In this document: piece by piece, positions 42,880 through 54,557 of the stretch
How positions within the stretch are numbered: position 1 is the first letter of the stretch
Layout of the letters: the number at the start of each line of letters is the position of its first letter
Assembly: GCA_963555705.1 (NCBI GenBank)
Contig: OY743171.1
Span: forward strand, 17,173,352-17,237,351
Length of the DNA stretch: 64,000 nt
From: Ligustrum vulgare
Lineage: Eukaryota > Streptophyta > Magnoliopsida > Lamiales > Oleaceae
Direction of reading: 5' to 3'
Notes under the pieces: generated by a model
Database searches by the model: none
Seen by the model: only the letters and a program-made list of their open reading frames with translations
Told to the model about the DNA's origin: nothing
Position numbers and translations under genes: made by a program

Positions 42880-44250
42880 TGTAACACCCCGAAAAAAAAT
42901 TTTGTTATTATTTTCCTTTTTTAGGTTCAAACGAACGTGGTATAGGTAAATATTGATGCTTTCAACTACAGTATAAAACCTATTATTACATGGAAATTAT
43001 TTGTGTTACATGGTTATTGTTATTACGTGAATGATTATTTGATTTAATTATGCGTTGATAATTGGTAGTAAACTTGGAATGTTTCCAAGGCATGGATTAT
43101 ATTGTCATTCACGTTGGGATAGAACATGATAATTTTGAATGATAATTCCTATCATAGTGTACCATACTATATCATAGTGTACCATACTATATTGTGTTGG
43201 ATAGATATATTGCTTGAGATGCGTGATGGTCATTAAGGATTGTCAATGATAGAGTATAGAGAATCCACATTAGTATGCAAGCGGTGTCAGGAGATCCCTT
43301 GGTGGCCTTGGGATTATAGATCGGCACGCCGAGCACCGTATACAAGGCCAGACCTTATTTGAATATCTTACTTTCCAGTGTGGATTCCTGAGTCTCGGTA
43401 GGCAACGACGAATATCTTGTAATTCTTGAGTCTCGATGGGCGATGACAGACTTACAAGCACTGAGTAACGTGCTCATTGTGGCCATGTTTATTAGAGCTC
43501 TTATGGTACATTATAATAGGAATTGTGGGTCCGTGTTTGTGTGACATGCATCATGCACCATCATATTTACTAAACATTATTGTTTACATATAATGCTTTA
43601 TACTGTAGATGCTGTTGCGGAAGGAGGAAATTATCTGCACTAAAAAGGATGTGCACATTTCTTTCGATCTTACCACCATATGAGTCTCCTTTATATGGGA
43701 GCATTATACGAGATACTATACCTTGTCTGATGAGGATAGCGAAGCAAATAGTTTTGAAGAATATAAAGACTTTACTTTAATTTTAACAGATGTTTATGAC
43801 GTCGTTACGACACGTTTTGACCACACTGTGATAAGTGTGGAATAGGTCATGTAAATATATAATAAAATAGCGTCATTATGTATAGTAAGGTACAATGTCC
43901 TCTCCTGACACTAACATGACACGCCATCGTCATTGTCCAAAGTTTTTGTAGTAGTGACAGGTAACTTTTGAAAAGTAGTAGGCAGTATTTTTGGTCCTAT
44001 ATGGGTTGTTATATAGCTAAACTGGTGTTAGGGATTTTGTTTTGTAAAATAGGTTTTTATAATGTAATACAAATGGCTATTTTTCTTTTAAATTTCCACA
44101 TTATTTATTTAACAGTTATTACATTTGATAAAATAATTTAGTTTACAATAAATAAATCCTAAATATTATAATTCTTCTTATAATAGAAAGAAATGATTAA
44201 ATAATTTGAAAGCATTTTTAATTTATATAATGAAAAACTGCAATAAGAAA
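42880..44250. mobile_element. LTR-like insertion in Copia RT
   Basis: It starts TGTAACACCCCG after Copia codons. The block 43229-43520 matches 11389-11690 of the solo LTR at 9309, including CACGCCGAGCA and GAGTCTCGGTGGGCGATGAC-type motifs present twice. Copia homology resumes near 44260. The right end is not defined. Frames inside are not genes. Confidence 0.6.
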
Positions 44251-44259
44251 GTTAGGATT

Positions 44260-44917
44260 TAAGGATGTCAGACTTTAAATTAAACCTACAAATTTACCAC
44301 TTGCAAATCATTTTAAGCTTTCCCCTTATTGGTGTCCTAAAACTAAGGATAAATATGATAGGAGTGACTGAAATTCCTTTTGGAAATGTTATTTGATATG
44401 TGATGTATTTGATGATATGCATTAGACATGGCTTAGCTCACAGCATTAGGATACTTAGCAGATTTATGAATAACCCTGGGAAAGAACATTGAGATGCTTT
44501 AAAATTATTGTTGAAATATCTGAAATGAACATCTAGTTTTGGTCTTGTGTTTAAAATAAACAAAGAATGGGCAACCTTAAAAAGATACACTGAATCTGAT
44601 TTTGCTGGAGATAAAGATAATAGGAGATCAAAATTCATCATATATTTTATACTTTATGTTGTATTGTTAAGAATTGGAAATCATAGCTGTAGCAAGTTGT
44701 GCTCTATCCTCTACATAGGCAGAATACATTTTTGCTACTTATGTTGTTAAAGAATGCATTTGGTTAAGTGGTTTGTTAATTGAACTTGATTTTATTGATG
44801 AAAATGCTATTTTATACATCAAAAATCAAAATTCGATACATTTAAGTAAAAATCATATGTTTCATTACAAAACTAAACATATTGATGTTAAGTATAATTT
44901 TATATAAGAGATATTCT
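44260..44917 (+). pseudogene. Copia RNase H remnant
   Basis: PLANHFKLS, SRFMNNPGKEHWDALKLLLKY, SSFGLVF and YTESDFAGDKDNRRSKF are recognisable in changing frames. The sequence ends at the LTR start of Copia remnant 2. Confidence 0.85.
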
Positions 44918-45268
44918 TGACCTATGGTTAACTTTAACCTTATTGTTTTGATCATGACAAATAAGATTATCTCATTTTAGTAACAAATGTCCTTCAATTG
45001 TTTCATGTAATGATAATCTTCAAAGTACACAAAGTACAAATCGTCTTTCAAAGATAAAAGATCAACTTTTCATATGGTATTTCAACTTAGTTAAATCACA
45101 CTTGATCAGATTCTTGAATACATAAGATGGAGAACTTTGAGGATGAACGTAAATTAATGCAGTCGACGACAAATAAGTGAGGTCGATCGGATTGCAAACA
45201 ATTCAAAATTCAACGGCTATTTTCTAAAATGCTATTTTCTAATTCCTAGTAACAAGTCGACCGCATGT

Positions 45269-46163
45269 TGATACGATCAGAACAAGGCATCAAAGGGCGA
45301 AGTTAGACATCGGCAGTATGACGGTGATCTACGTGGAAAACGGAGCAAGTTCGTGTTGGGGTCGAGCCAGGAGGAAGAAAGGATCAAGCCGAGTCAAGTG
45401 GTCGAAGTTCATTGTGCAGAAAAATCATTACGACCGTAATGAAGGTCTTTTACGGCCGTAAAATCTATTATCACGGCCGTAACCAATTCTCGAGGAAAAT
45501 GGAAGAATTTTAGCAGAATGTGGCTTACGACCGTAAGTCTGGAAGTTACGGTCGTAACTATTGAAGCAGTTTTGGACCCGAGAAGCATTTACGGCCGTAA
45601 CTGGATTCTTCACGGCCGTAAATGAGGAGCGGGTCAGATTTTGCGAGATTTTTAATTATTTTGTTTCCTTTTTTGATTTTTAAGTTATTTTCCTATTTTA
45701 GTATTTTTAGTCTAATTAGGATTCTGTTTTGAGCCCAATTAGCTGCTAGGTTATTTTTCTTATTTATATTCCTTTTCATGATTGTAAAAGACAGTTTAGT
45801 TTTGAGAATATTGAATTTGAGTTGAGAAAGTTTTCTCCAATTGAAAGGTTGAGGAGTCCCTTTTGTGTTCTTCAAGAACAAATCCAACTTATCAAATATT
45901 ACGAAATATTTGTGGCGTTTCCAATTAGAATCTTATCAAAGAAATTGACAAGTCCTTGTGATGTTTTGAAAACCTTAGATCTCGATTTCGCATCGTCAAT
46001 TTCTTGCGTCGTGAATCTTGGGTCAAGGTCCTATCGTCAATTTTATCTTTCCATTGTTTTAATTCTTGTGTTCTTGTGTTTGTTCGGCTGAATTTGGATC
46101 TTTCCTACGTTTTCAATTCATTATTCCGCATTTTTTTCGTGTTCTGTTATTGGGATCGCGTCA
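45269..46163 (+). repeat. 5' LTR of the Gypsy-type element
   Basis: It begins TGATACGATC and ends GATCGCGTCA. It contains repeated (T)TACGGCCGTAA palindromes between 45425 and 45625. Confidence 0.93.
45425..45625. repeat. Cluster of TTACGGCCGTAA-type palindromes
   Basis: About seven copies of TTACGGCCGTAA or one-base variants (TTACGACCGTAA, TTACGGTCGTAA) lie within 200 bp of the LTR. The 3' LTR has the same array (48195-48370) with other substitutions. Confidence 0.9.
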
Positions 46164-46559
46164 TCTGGTATCAGAACTTGGATCTAGATTCAGTTCTTGG
46201 TATTCTTGATTTTCTTGTTCTTCGTGCCAGTTATAAATTTTCTCAATTTGATCCATAAGAGTCAGTCCCAAAAATTTAAAAGTGTTTTTCTTGTTCGTTT
46301 TTTGTCCAAATCCAGTTCTGTTTTTTCTTCCATACTCGCAGTCCAATTCTCTGACTGAAGATTAAAAAAAATCAGAAAAAAATCATTTTTTTTTTGCCAT
46401 ATTCCAAATTTTCTCAATTCTTCAATTTGTTCTTATTCGTGTCTTGTTTATCTACCCTTGATAAAGAGTTCTTGGATTGGTTCTCAGAGTTCTTGAGAGG
46501 GATAAAGAGTGATACACGAGTGATAAAGATTTGTGAGGAATTTTATTTGTTCTTCTTGT

Positions 46560-47046
46560 TATAAATCATGTCTCGTAGGGAGAGATCTTCATCAATGGGT
46601 GACAACAAATGGCCCAAAAGAGGGGATAGGATATTGGAGCAGGGTGTTGAATTATTGATAAAGATGCAGGCAAAATTTTAGAAGGTAACGGCTAGGATGG
46701 ATAAAAGAGATGCGATGATTGCCCAATTGAAAAAATAAGCAATCGCGAGTGGACTCTATGGCTAGGAGGAGTAGTAGGCGTGAATATCATGTTAGGTAAG
46801 GAGATGGAATGAATGAAAAGTCATTGAGGCGAAAGGAAGAAGTAAGGTCATCTCAATCAAAGCGGGAGCGTATTGACTAGAGTCCAAAAAGGAGGGAGGA
46901 ACCAACACCGAAAGGTAAATATCATTGTGTCCAAGCCCCTTAAGGATAAAAATGTTAAGTGCTTTAAATGTTTGGAATGAGGTCACATTTCACTTGATTG
47001 TTCACGTAAAAAGGTTAGGTGTGATAGTGAAGGGGCGAAAAGTGTT
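46560..47046 (+). pseudogene. Gag C-terminal remnant with zinc knuckle
   Basis: Broken frames. At 46955-47005 one frame reads CFKCLE, a stop, GHISLDC, i.e. a CCHC knuckle with TGA in place of one residue. It leads directly into the protease frame. Confidence 0.7.
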
Positions 47047-47964
47047 GTGGTCGATGAGTCAATTATTGATAGGCATGCTCTTAGCGTTAGGCATAAGGTG
47101 AATGCTTTGGATAATGTGGAAGGGCAGAAGGATAATATTTTTCGTACTAGATGCATAGTGAATGGTAAAGTGTGTAGCATGGTGATTGACGGGGGAAGTT
47201 GTACTAATGTAGTTAGTGCAATGTTGGTGGAAAAATTAGGCTTACCTTTAACGAAACATCCAACGCCTTATAAATTACAATGGTTGACCGAGTTTGGGGA
47301 AGTTAAGGTGAAGAGACAGGCTTTAGTGGCATTTTCTTTTGGTGGGTATTCGGATGAAGTAATTTGTGACGTGGTGCCTATGCAAATTAGTCACATACTG
47401 TTGGGGAGACCGTGGCAATATGAAAGGGCTGTGCTATATGATGGGTATACGAATAGTTACAGCTTGGTAAAAAGGGGTGAAAATTTTACTCTTGTACCAC
47501 TATCTCCAACTGAAGCCCTGAAAGATCAATTGAAAGTGAAATGTGAGTTTGAGGGGAAAAACAAGAGAGTTGAGGTCACGATCTCAGAGAAAGGAGAGGA
47601 AGAAAAAATTGAAAATAAGAGTGTTGAAGCCATGACCTCAGAAAAAGGAGAGGAAGTGGAAATAAAAGAAAAGAGCGTTGAGGTCCAAACCTCAGAAAAA
47701 AGAGAGATTGAGTACAGAAAGCAAAAGAAAAGTGAGACTAGCACAAAATTGAGTTTATTTGCACTCACTCACGTTAAAAAACCCCTCCCCAATTCTTTAA
47801 AATCTGTTTTACAGGTACCGAAGTCAAACCATGAGCTTAAAACAGGGAAAAAACTTGTTGGCACAAATGATCAGCCCAAAAAGTCGAGAAAGTTGAAGGA
47901 GAAAAATGGGCAACCCAAAAGGTTGAAAGCAAGCACGAGGCATAAAAATGATCATCGAGCCTAG
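47047..47964 (+). CDS. Ty3/Gypsy aspartic protease-like ORF
   Basis: An open frame of 305 codons. MVIDGGSCTNVVSAMLVEKL is the active-site region with IDGGS as in many plant Gypsy proteases, and HILLGRPWQYERAVLYDG is the C-terminal hallmark. After residue 155 it has imperfect repeats of a Glu/Lys-rich unit (VEVTISEKGEEEKIENK, VEAMTSEKGEEVEIKEK, VEVQTSEKREIE), then a basic tail. It is the only long undamaged frame of the element; no RT follows. True initiation would be upstream in gag. Confidence 0.85.
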   Translation: MVDESIIDRHALSVRHKVNALDNVEGQKDNIFRTRCIVNGKVCSMVIDGGSCTNVVSAMLVEKLGLPLTKHPTPYKLQWLTEFGEVKVKRQALVAFSFGGYSDEVICDVVPMQISHILLGRPWQYERAVLYDGYTNSYSLVKRGENFTLVPLSPTEALKDQLKVKCEFEGKNKRVEVTISEKGEEEKIENKSVEAMTSEKGEEVEIKEKSVEVQTSEKREIEYRKQKKSETSTKLSLFALTHVKKPLPNSLKSVLQVPKSNHELKTGKKLVGTNDQPKKSRKLKEKNGQPKRLKASTRHKNDHRA

Positions 47965-48035
47965 AGAAGCAGGAGGAGTTTGAAAAGTCGACCAAAAATG
48001 GATTCGAGGTTGAATCCTTTTCAAGAGAGGGAGTA

Positions 48036-48947
48036 TGATACGATCCGGACCAGGCATCGAAGGGTGAAGTCGAGACAACGGCAGTATGATGGTGATCTAC
48101 GTGGAAAACGAAGCAAGTTTCGAGTTGGGGTCGAGCCGGGAGGAAGAAAGGATCAAGCTGAGTCGAGTGGTCGAAGTTCCTTGTGCAGAAAAATCATTAC
48201 GGCCATAATGAAGGTCTTTCACGGTCGTAACTCATAAAATCACGGCCGTAAAATCTATTATCACCGTCGTAACCAATTCTTGGGGAAAAAGGAAGAATTT
48301 AAGCAGAACAAGGGTTACGGCCATAACTATTGAAGCAATTTTGGACTCGAAAGGCATTTACGGCCGTAACTGAGGAGTGGGTCAGATTTTGCGAGATTTT
48401 TAATTATTTTGTTTCCTTTTTTGGTTTTTAAGTTATTTTCCTATTTTAGTATTTTGGTCTAATTAGGATTCTGTTTTGAGCCCAATTAGAGGCCAGGTTA
48501 TTTTTCTTATTTATATTCCTTTTCACGATTGTAAAAGACAGTTTAGTTTTGAGAATATTGAATTTGAGTTGAGAGAGTTTTCTCCAATTGAAAAGTTGAG
48601 GAGTCCCTTTTGTATTCTTCGAGAACAAATCCAACTTATCAAATATTGCGAAATATTTGTGACGTTGAATTTATCAAATATTCGCGAGAATATTTGTGGC
48701 GCTTCCAATTAGAATCTTATCAAGGAAATTGACAAGTCCTTGTGGTGTTTCGAAAACCTTGGATCTTGATTTCGCATCGTCAATTTTTTGCATCGTGAAT
48801 CTTGGGTCAAGGTCCTATCGTCAATTTTATCTTTCCAGTATGTTAATTCTCGTGTTCTTGTGTTTGTTAGGCCGAATTTGGATCTTTCCTACGTTTTCAA
48901 TTCATTATTCCGCGTTTTTGTCGTGTTCCGTTATTGGGATCGCGTCA
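48036..48947 (+). repeat. 3' LTR of the Gypsy-type element
   Basis: Direct repeat of 45269-46163, starting TGATACGATC and ending GATCGCGTCA, with the same palindrome array. Confidence 0.93.
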
Positions 48948-49250
48948 CATGTAGTCAGGTCGATCGGACTAAATAGGCAGTAACCGAGATTTTGAGTCTA
49001 TAAATAACTCTTCATTTTACATCCAACCAAGAACTGACTTGAGCATTAAAGAGAGTCGTTTGTTGATAAATTCATTAAGGTTTCCTTGCATTCAATTCTT
49101 CCAGATTTCTCTTTACAACAACGTTGATTGATAGAATAATATTTCAAAATCATTTTATTTATCGAAGTTCACGACACTTTGAGTTTAAATAGTTAGTTAT
49201 CTATAAAAGTGTTGAAATTCTCTTGACACTCAACTTTTATCTACATTTAT

Positions 49251-49527
49251 TGTAATGACTCGGGTCCCATTTAACGGGTTGTCCCCGGCCGTTAGACGAT
49301 GGCGTACTGCCCCACTGTACCAATACGAGTCTTTTCAGCACACTTTGTCCTTACTCGCACGCTCCCCGAGAAAACTTACCAGGAGGTGACCCATCTCAGA
49401 ATTGCTCCAAGCCAAGTACGTTTAACTGTGGAGTTTCTAACGATGGACTTTCGGAAAAAAAGGTGCACCTTGTTGGTATGAGTAGTACCTATCATTTCTT
49501 TTAAGATTTCTTAGTCGGGGTATTACA
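49251..49527 (-). repeat. Cassandra 3' LTR
   Basis: TG...CA ends on the minus strand (TGTAATACCCCGAC to GAGTCATTACA). It carries a 5S-like block at about 49370-49450. Confidence 0.93.
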
Positions 49528-49676
49528 ATCACCCCCTGTTAGACTCGCGACATCATCTTCGTGCTTAACCCATCTGAGGATCTGTTTCCAGGCGTTGGGA
49601 TTCTAGAAGTGGCTCCCGCTCTATGGCGTAGCACTTAGTTCCCGATTTCCAGCTGGCGACCGTCTCTGATACCATT

Positions 49677-49948
49677 TGAAACGACCCCCACTTAATGGGT
49701 TGTCCCAGCCGTTAGATGACGGCGTACTGTCCCCACTATACCAACACGAATATTTTCAGCATGTTTTATCCACACTCGCACGCTCCTCAAGAAAACTTCC
49801 CAGGAGGTCACCCATCCCAAAATTGCTCCAAGCCAAGCAATCTTAACTGTGGAGTTTCTAACGATGGACTTCCGAAAAAGAAGGTGCACCTTGTTAGTAT
49901 TAGTAGTACCTATCATTTATTTTAAGTTTTCTTAGTCGGAGTATCACA
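49677..49948 (-). repeat. Cassandra 5' LTR
   Basis: TG...CA ends on the minus strand (TGTGATACTCCGAC to GTCGTTTCA). It carries a 5S-like block at about 49790-49885. Confidence 0.93.
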
Positions 49949-50383
49949 TTTATTGATAGAACAAACTTCATCAAGAAACTTTTATTGTGTGAATTAAATT
50001 CATTGATCATCATGTACATCAAATTTCCACTTTCTATGAAATATTTGATTTTGAATCAAACTCATTGAACATTACATTCATCAAAGATTCCCTATCCAAA
50101 TTCTTAAGACTCTCTTATACTTATTTACATATCGTTTGTTAAGAGAGAGTCTTTTAGAAACTTTGATTGCTGTAATTAATATTTTCATTTGGAGCCCAGT
50201 TGATCACACCATAGGACAAGGTTAGTCAATCACTGGCCTTTGGCAAAAAAAATGCAATGCTTTATCATCCTTATCAAAGTTTTTATATTTAACACTTGAG
50301 CTTTAATTCATTACTACCTATTGAAATTGTTAACATATCTCTTTTTTGACACTTAATCTCAATATCGTTTGTCAAGAGCAAGG

Positions 50384-51419
50384 TTCTAAAAGGCATAATG
50401 GGTTGCGAGGAGGCGAGAATCAAGAATTTCAAGTTTAGGCACGTCAATGGGAAGAATAGGTGTCATAGATCCACGAGAAAGAAGTTCCAGAGGGTAACTC
50501 CTAGCGTTAAAGTATCGAAATGCGTGTACGGGCATGTTTGCTGCTACCATGGAACTCCTATTGAGTCAAGCAGTAAATATTATGACTAGCAAAGCAACTA
50601 AAGCACCGGAGCTCTTCTAACCAAAACCTATTCTAAAGGAATACAAGATCAGTCGATACGAGACTTTTGATTCGATAGAATCCCTAAAATATTTAGGTTT
50701 TTTGTTTTTTGTTTTTTTTTTTTACAAAAATACTAAATACACAAAATATACAACAACAATATTCTTTAATTTCAAATTTATCAATACAAAGGAACTATAG
50801 ATACATGATCGTTAATTTTATTTATTATATTATTATACTATAATTTATTTCAAACTTTCAAAATATTTCAATTCATAAAAAATAAGATAAAAATAAGATT
50901 TAAATAATTTATTTGAGAGAAGAAAGTTTATCAAATAAATAAATTACAAAAAAGAAAAAGAAAGAAAACTAAAAAGGAAATTTTAAAAAAAAAAACGAAA
51001 AAAGAGGTTAAATCCCATCCCACATCGGAATATGAGTGGGATGGGAGACCCCACCAATTCTTATAAAAGGACCGTTGGGTTTTAAAGTTATTGGAAAAGT
51101 GAAGACAAGTTGGTGGCCCCAGCCTTCAGTTATTCTTCTGTTTTGGTATTCAAGTAAATTTTGTTCGATTTTTAATTGAATGACCCAAAAGTACACATTG
51201 TATTGCCAGTTTCGACTAGTTCACAATCGGTTTTGGTCGGTTTAGTATTGGTTTTGACCGGTTTTGATCGGTTCACCTCTGATTTTTGCTAGATCATGCC
51301 TTTTTTTACCGGTTTTATCCTGTTCAAAAGCATTAATGTGCACCTGAGGCATATGCGACACATTTTTTACATGCGTCACTCATTGGCGCCTAGGCGGCGC
51401 CTTTTGATGCCTTTTAGAA
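50384..51419 (+). mobile_element. MITE-like element of the TTCTAAAA family, copy 2
   Basis: 13-bp inverted ends TTCTAAAAGGCAT and ATGCCTTTTAGAA. The AT-rich middle resembles copy 1 at 29711, and the promoter at 51017 is in the same relative half. A GC-rich GGCGCCTAGGCGGCGCC stretch lies near the right end. It interrupts the LTR region of Copia remnant 2. No coding sequence. Confidence 0.7.
51017..51068 (+). promoter_or_regulatory. U-snRNA-type promoter (USE plus TATA)
   Basis: ATCCCACATCG (51017-51027) and TATAAAA (51062-51068) with 34 nt between, as in plant Pol II snRNA genes. An AGTAAA reminiscent of the plant snRNA 3' box is near 51152. No known snRNA sequence follows the expected start. 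Confidence 0.7.
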
Positions 51420-51510
51420 TATTGGTCAAGAATAGTATTTCAATTGTAACATTATACATTATATTTGGGTCGTATCAAGGTCCCTTGAAAGCTCGGTTGT
51501 ACAAGTATAG

Positions 51511-51705
51511 GATCTCCTTGATGTAAGTCACGTAAGGATACCTTGTCGCAAGTTACTTAAGGATAGTTACTCCTTGTAGAAAGTTACCTAAAGATAGGTG
51601 CTCCTTGTTGTAAATCACCCGAGAATAAGTGTTCGTTATTGTAAGTCACTTAAGGATATGTGCTCCTTATTGTAAGGCCATAAGGATTGATACTTCTTCT
51701 AGTGA
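51511..51705 (+). repeat. Tandem repeats in Copia LTR
   Basis: Four to five imperfect units of about 40 bp, each with TGTAAGTCAC-like and AAGGATA-x-GTGCTCCTT-like parts. Arrays of this kind occur in Sirevirus-type LTRs. Confidence 0.8.
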
Positions 51706-52019
51706 GTTACCATTTTAGTAAAATTGGCCTTGCTTATGCCAGATAACATGGTAACGGGGACGTTGAACACATTGTTGATCAAACCCTATTAAATTCATTT
51801 GTTATCTCTTCCCTTTAATTACATTGCACTTACTCTTCAATCCACATTGTGCAATAATACATAAACACACACACACATTATAACTATTAAAAAACCTGGT
51901 TAATGATTTATATTCAATTATAATGTTTGGGAGGTCAATAAGTTTGGTCTTTATGTGCTCACCAAGGTTATTAAAGTTGATGGAAAACCTGACCAAATTA
52001 ATTCAAAGCCTAGATAGGA

Positions 52020-53330
52020 ATATGATAACGATGATGATAAAAGAAATGGTCTTTAAATGCTAGAGCCAAATATTTACTTTACCGTGCTTTGAATATAGAA
52101 AAATTTAATCATAATAGAACATATGATTCCGTATATTACATTTTTTATGCATTAGAAGTTACATCGACGAGTACATGCAAAGTAAGAGAAAAGAAATAAA
52201 TATTTATTTAAAGATTTTGAAAATTTCTTTATGGAGGAAGATGAACCCATTATTAACATGGTTACTTGATTTACCAACATTGTTAATGGCCTTAGAGGCT
52301 CTGATCATAAATTTCCTAACGGTGAAATTGTGATTAAAAATGCTTAAGTCTCTCTTTGAATATTGGAATTCATTGAGAATGTTGATTGAAAAAATGAAAG
52401 AAATCAAGATATATCCATTGGAGTAGGTCTACGAAACATGATCTCATCAATGTAAAAACAATGGACAGGACAGGACAGGACAAGACAAAACAAAACAAGA
52501 AAAGGAAAGGAAAAGAAGAGTTTAGGCAAAAAATTGCTTTAAAATCATCACATGATAAAAGCTCATCTAGCTTGAACACGAGTGAAAAAATAATGATGAT
52601 TAATTCCTTCTTATCAAGAATTGAAGAGGTTATCGCAAAAATCAGTTCCAAAAGAGAGACGAAAAAGATGAAAATATTTTTTCAATTTGAAACACTAACT
52701 TTGAAATGAATAAATTGTTAAAAAGGGAAGTAGAGACACTTTCAAGATTTTGAAAAGATTTTGCAAAAGAAAAGATTGATCAGCATTCCTTGATTGAAGA
52801 AAATTGTTCTTTAAAATGAAAAGTTTTGAATTTAATAAAGATTGTTCACAAGTTTACTCAAGGAAAGAAAAATGTTTATTTAATGCTTGGTGAAAAAAAT
52901 ACATTTTCAATGAAGGAGGGACTGGATGTAAACCAAATTTTAAGCAAATTTTTTTTGGTTATAACGTCAAATTCTCATAGTCCTATTACATGTGGTTTTT
53001 GTAATAAAGATAGTATATAGCTTCATATTGCGTGATTAAAAAGAGGACATATTGCGTGATTAAAAAGAGGATATATTTTACAAGCAAACATATGTGGATT
53101 CAAAAACACACTAACACTTACCACCAAGGGCCCATATTCATATAGGTACCAAAGAACAAAATCTAGACTATCTTTTTTAGGTATCAAGGAAGATAAAGAG
53201 AGACTGGTTCTTTTAATATGGATGATCAATGATCGGAGATCAATCGTAGAGATCATGTTTCAAAAGGAAGGATAAAGAGATGATGCCAAAGATCATTTGG
53301 ATTGAAATAATTGGTTTTAAGATCCTTTTG
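52020..53330 (+). pseudogene. Copia gag remnant (element 2)
   Basis: Pieces in order match Copia gag: a region about 52200-52420 with FFMEEDEPIINM then FTNIVNGLRG, then ITCGFCNKD at about 52990 as a trace of the zinc knuckle, then Lys-rich sequence. All frames are broken. Protease, integrase and RT are missing. Confidence 0.7.
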
Positions 53331-53699
53331 AGCAATTAAGTACTCAAAAATCATACAAACAGAATCTCGCCAAGGGGTGAATTCAAACCAAGTACATCAT
53401 AGACATACTAAAAAAGTGTTTTGATATGGAAGAATTGAAATTAGTATACACTTCAAGGATTTGCAAATCAAACGCAACTAAAAGAATATAGATGAATATA
53501 GACATATTTATATATCAAGGTATGATCGAACCCTATCTATTATCACTACTTTTTGTGCTTGAATGTTATATTTTATACAACTATGTGTCTATCAAATTAA
53601 CCATCTCTTTAATGAGCAATATCATTAATGCCATATTAAAGCTTAAATATCCCACATTACATTCTTTATCTAAGATTTTTATGTATTAGACATTATTTT

Positions 53700-53923
53700 C
53701 TTAGAGATCATGAGAATATTTCTAATGGAACATCTTTCAGAGAGATAGTTCACTAATAGACCAATGGATAAGTAATTCAACTCAAAATAGGGATATCAAT
53801 TTAGGATTTTTTAACACAAAAAATCAATTAGCCAATATCCTAACAAAACCTCTTGCTCTCAATAGATCTTCATTCACTAGAAGAGGTTTAGAAATCGTTG
53901 ATGAATGTGAAATATGTGACTAA
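53700..53923 (+). pseudogene. End of a Copia polyprotein (element 2)
   Basis: NTKNQLANILTKPLALNRSS then FTRRGLEIVDECEICD and a stop. The NQLA-x-I-x-TKPL motif is the usual end of Copia RNase H. Confidence 0.85.
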
Positions 53924-54557
53924 ATGTATTGATGTATTTATATGGAATTATATGTCATTACATTGCGTCATCCATTTATGAAAAATGTTTAAAAAATTCG
54001 CACTTTGTAAAGTTGAGATTGACCTGACATTCACGAGGTTGACCTGTAGTTGTTCTTGAGTTCGACCTAATACCTGATTCTGAAAACAAATCGTCTGAAG
54101 ACTCCTTTCATCTAGCGAATATGAAGTTGCACCTGAGGATCAACATTGAAAAATGTCATAATTTAATAGGTAAAAATGTCAATCTCTTTGTTTTCACTCT
54201 TGAAGCACCTTCTCTTCACTTGCAGTATATTGAGAATATTGGTTGGAGTAACAATGCTTCCATTCATGAAAAAAACTTATCCCAACTTTATAAAGGAATT
54301 CTACACCAAAATTTCAAGTACCCATCTCAGTTTCAATGTCAAAATCCTTCAAATTCCTAACTCTTATCCATCAAAATGATTCAAATCTTCATCTTTGGAT
54401 GGTAAATCAACTGTAACTTGATTTATTTTTAGTGTATTTAGCATTCTATATGATTGTTAAATATTGATCATATTTTTGGCATTTTATTAATTTTGTTTAA
54501 ACTAAATATTTTACTATGAATGTGATGTTTGTTTAAATCTCTACATATTTGACATTT
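53924..54557 (+). other. Post-pol region of Copia element 2
   Basis: AT-rich. The frame at 54121-54360 (79 codons) has some protein-like character but no family. Sireviruses often carry sequence here. Confidence 0.35.

Larger units (their letters stand above)
39957..44917 (+). mobile_element. Copia retrotransposon remnant 1
   Basis: Gag-like start near 39957, zinc knuckle near 40970, GAG-pre-integrase and integrase at 41488-42120, RT at 42126-42870 and RNase H at 44260-44900, all with stops. No 5' LTR was identified. A MITE (40045) sits in gag and an LTR-like insert (42880) in RT. The 3' end is replaced by the LTR of Copia remnant 2. Tnt1-like order. Confidence 0.85.
45269..48947 (+). mobile_element. 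Complete non-autonomous Gypsy-type LTR element
   Basis: It is flanked by perfect CATGT duplications (45264-45268 and 48948-48952). The 5' LTR is 45269-46163 and the 3' LTR 48036-48947. A PBS TGGTATCAGAAC starts at 46166, two nt after the LTR. The purine tract AAGAGAGGGAG lies just before the 3' LTR. Only a gag end and a protease frame are inside; RT, RNase H and integrase are absent. The LTRs differ by several indels, including about 35 bp extra in the 3' LTR near 48665. Confidence 0.93.
49251..49948 (-). mobile_element. Cassandra TRIM with 5S-rRNA-like LTRs
   Basis: It is flanked by TTTAT on both sides (49246-49250 and 49949-49953). Minus orientation: 5' LTR 49948-49677 (starts TGTGATACTCCGAC), PBS ATGGTATCAGAGAC at about 49675-49662, a short internal region, purine tract ACAGGGGGTGA, and 3' LTR 49527-49251. 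Both LTRs contain ACTCCACAGTTAAG, GCTTGG and GATGGGTGACCTCCTGGGAA, the internal control region of 5S rRNA. Cassandra elements use this for Pol III transcription. No coding sequence. Confidence 0.96.

Noticed and set aside
47526..48078. Minus-strand ORFs opposite the protease frame
   Set aside because: They are shadows of the plus-strand protease and its Glu/Lys repeats.
49370..49885. Two 5S rRNA gene-like sequences
   Set aside because: They lie in the LTRs of a Cassandra element with PBS and target duplications, are diverged from 5S rRNA and are not tandem rDNA units.
52370..52651. Minus-strand frame of 93 codons
   Set aside because: It is opposite Copia gag sequence and reads through simple GGACA/AAACA repeats.
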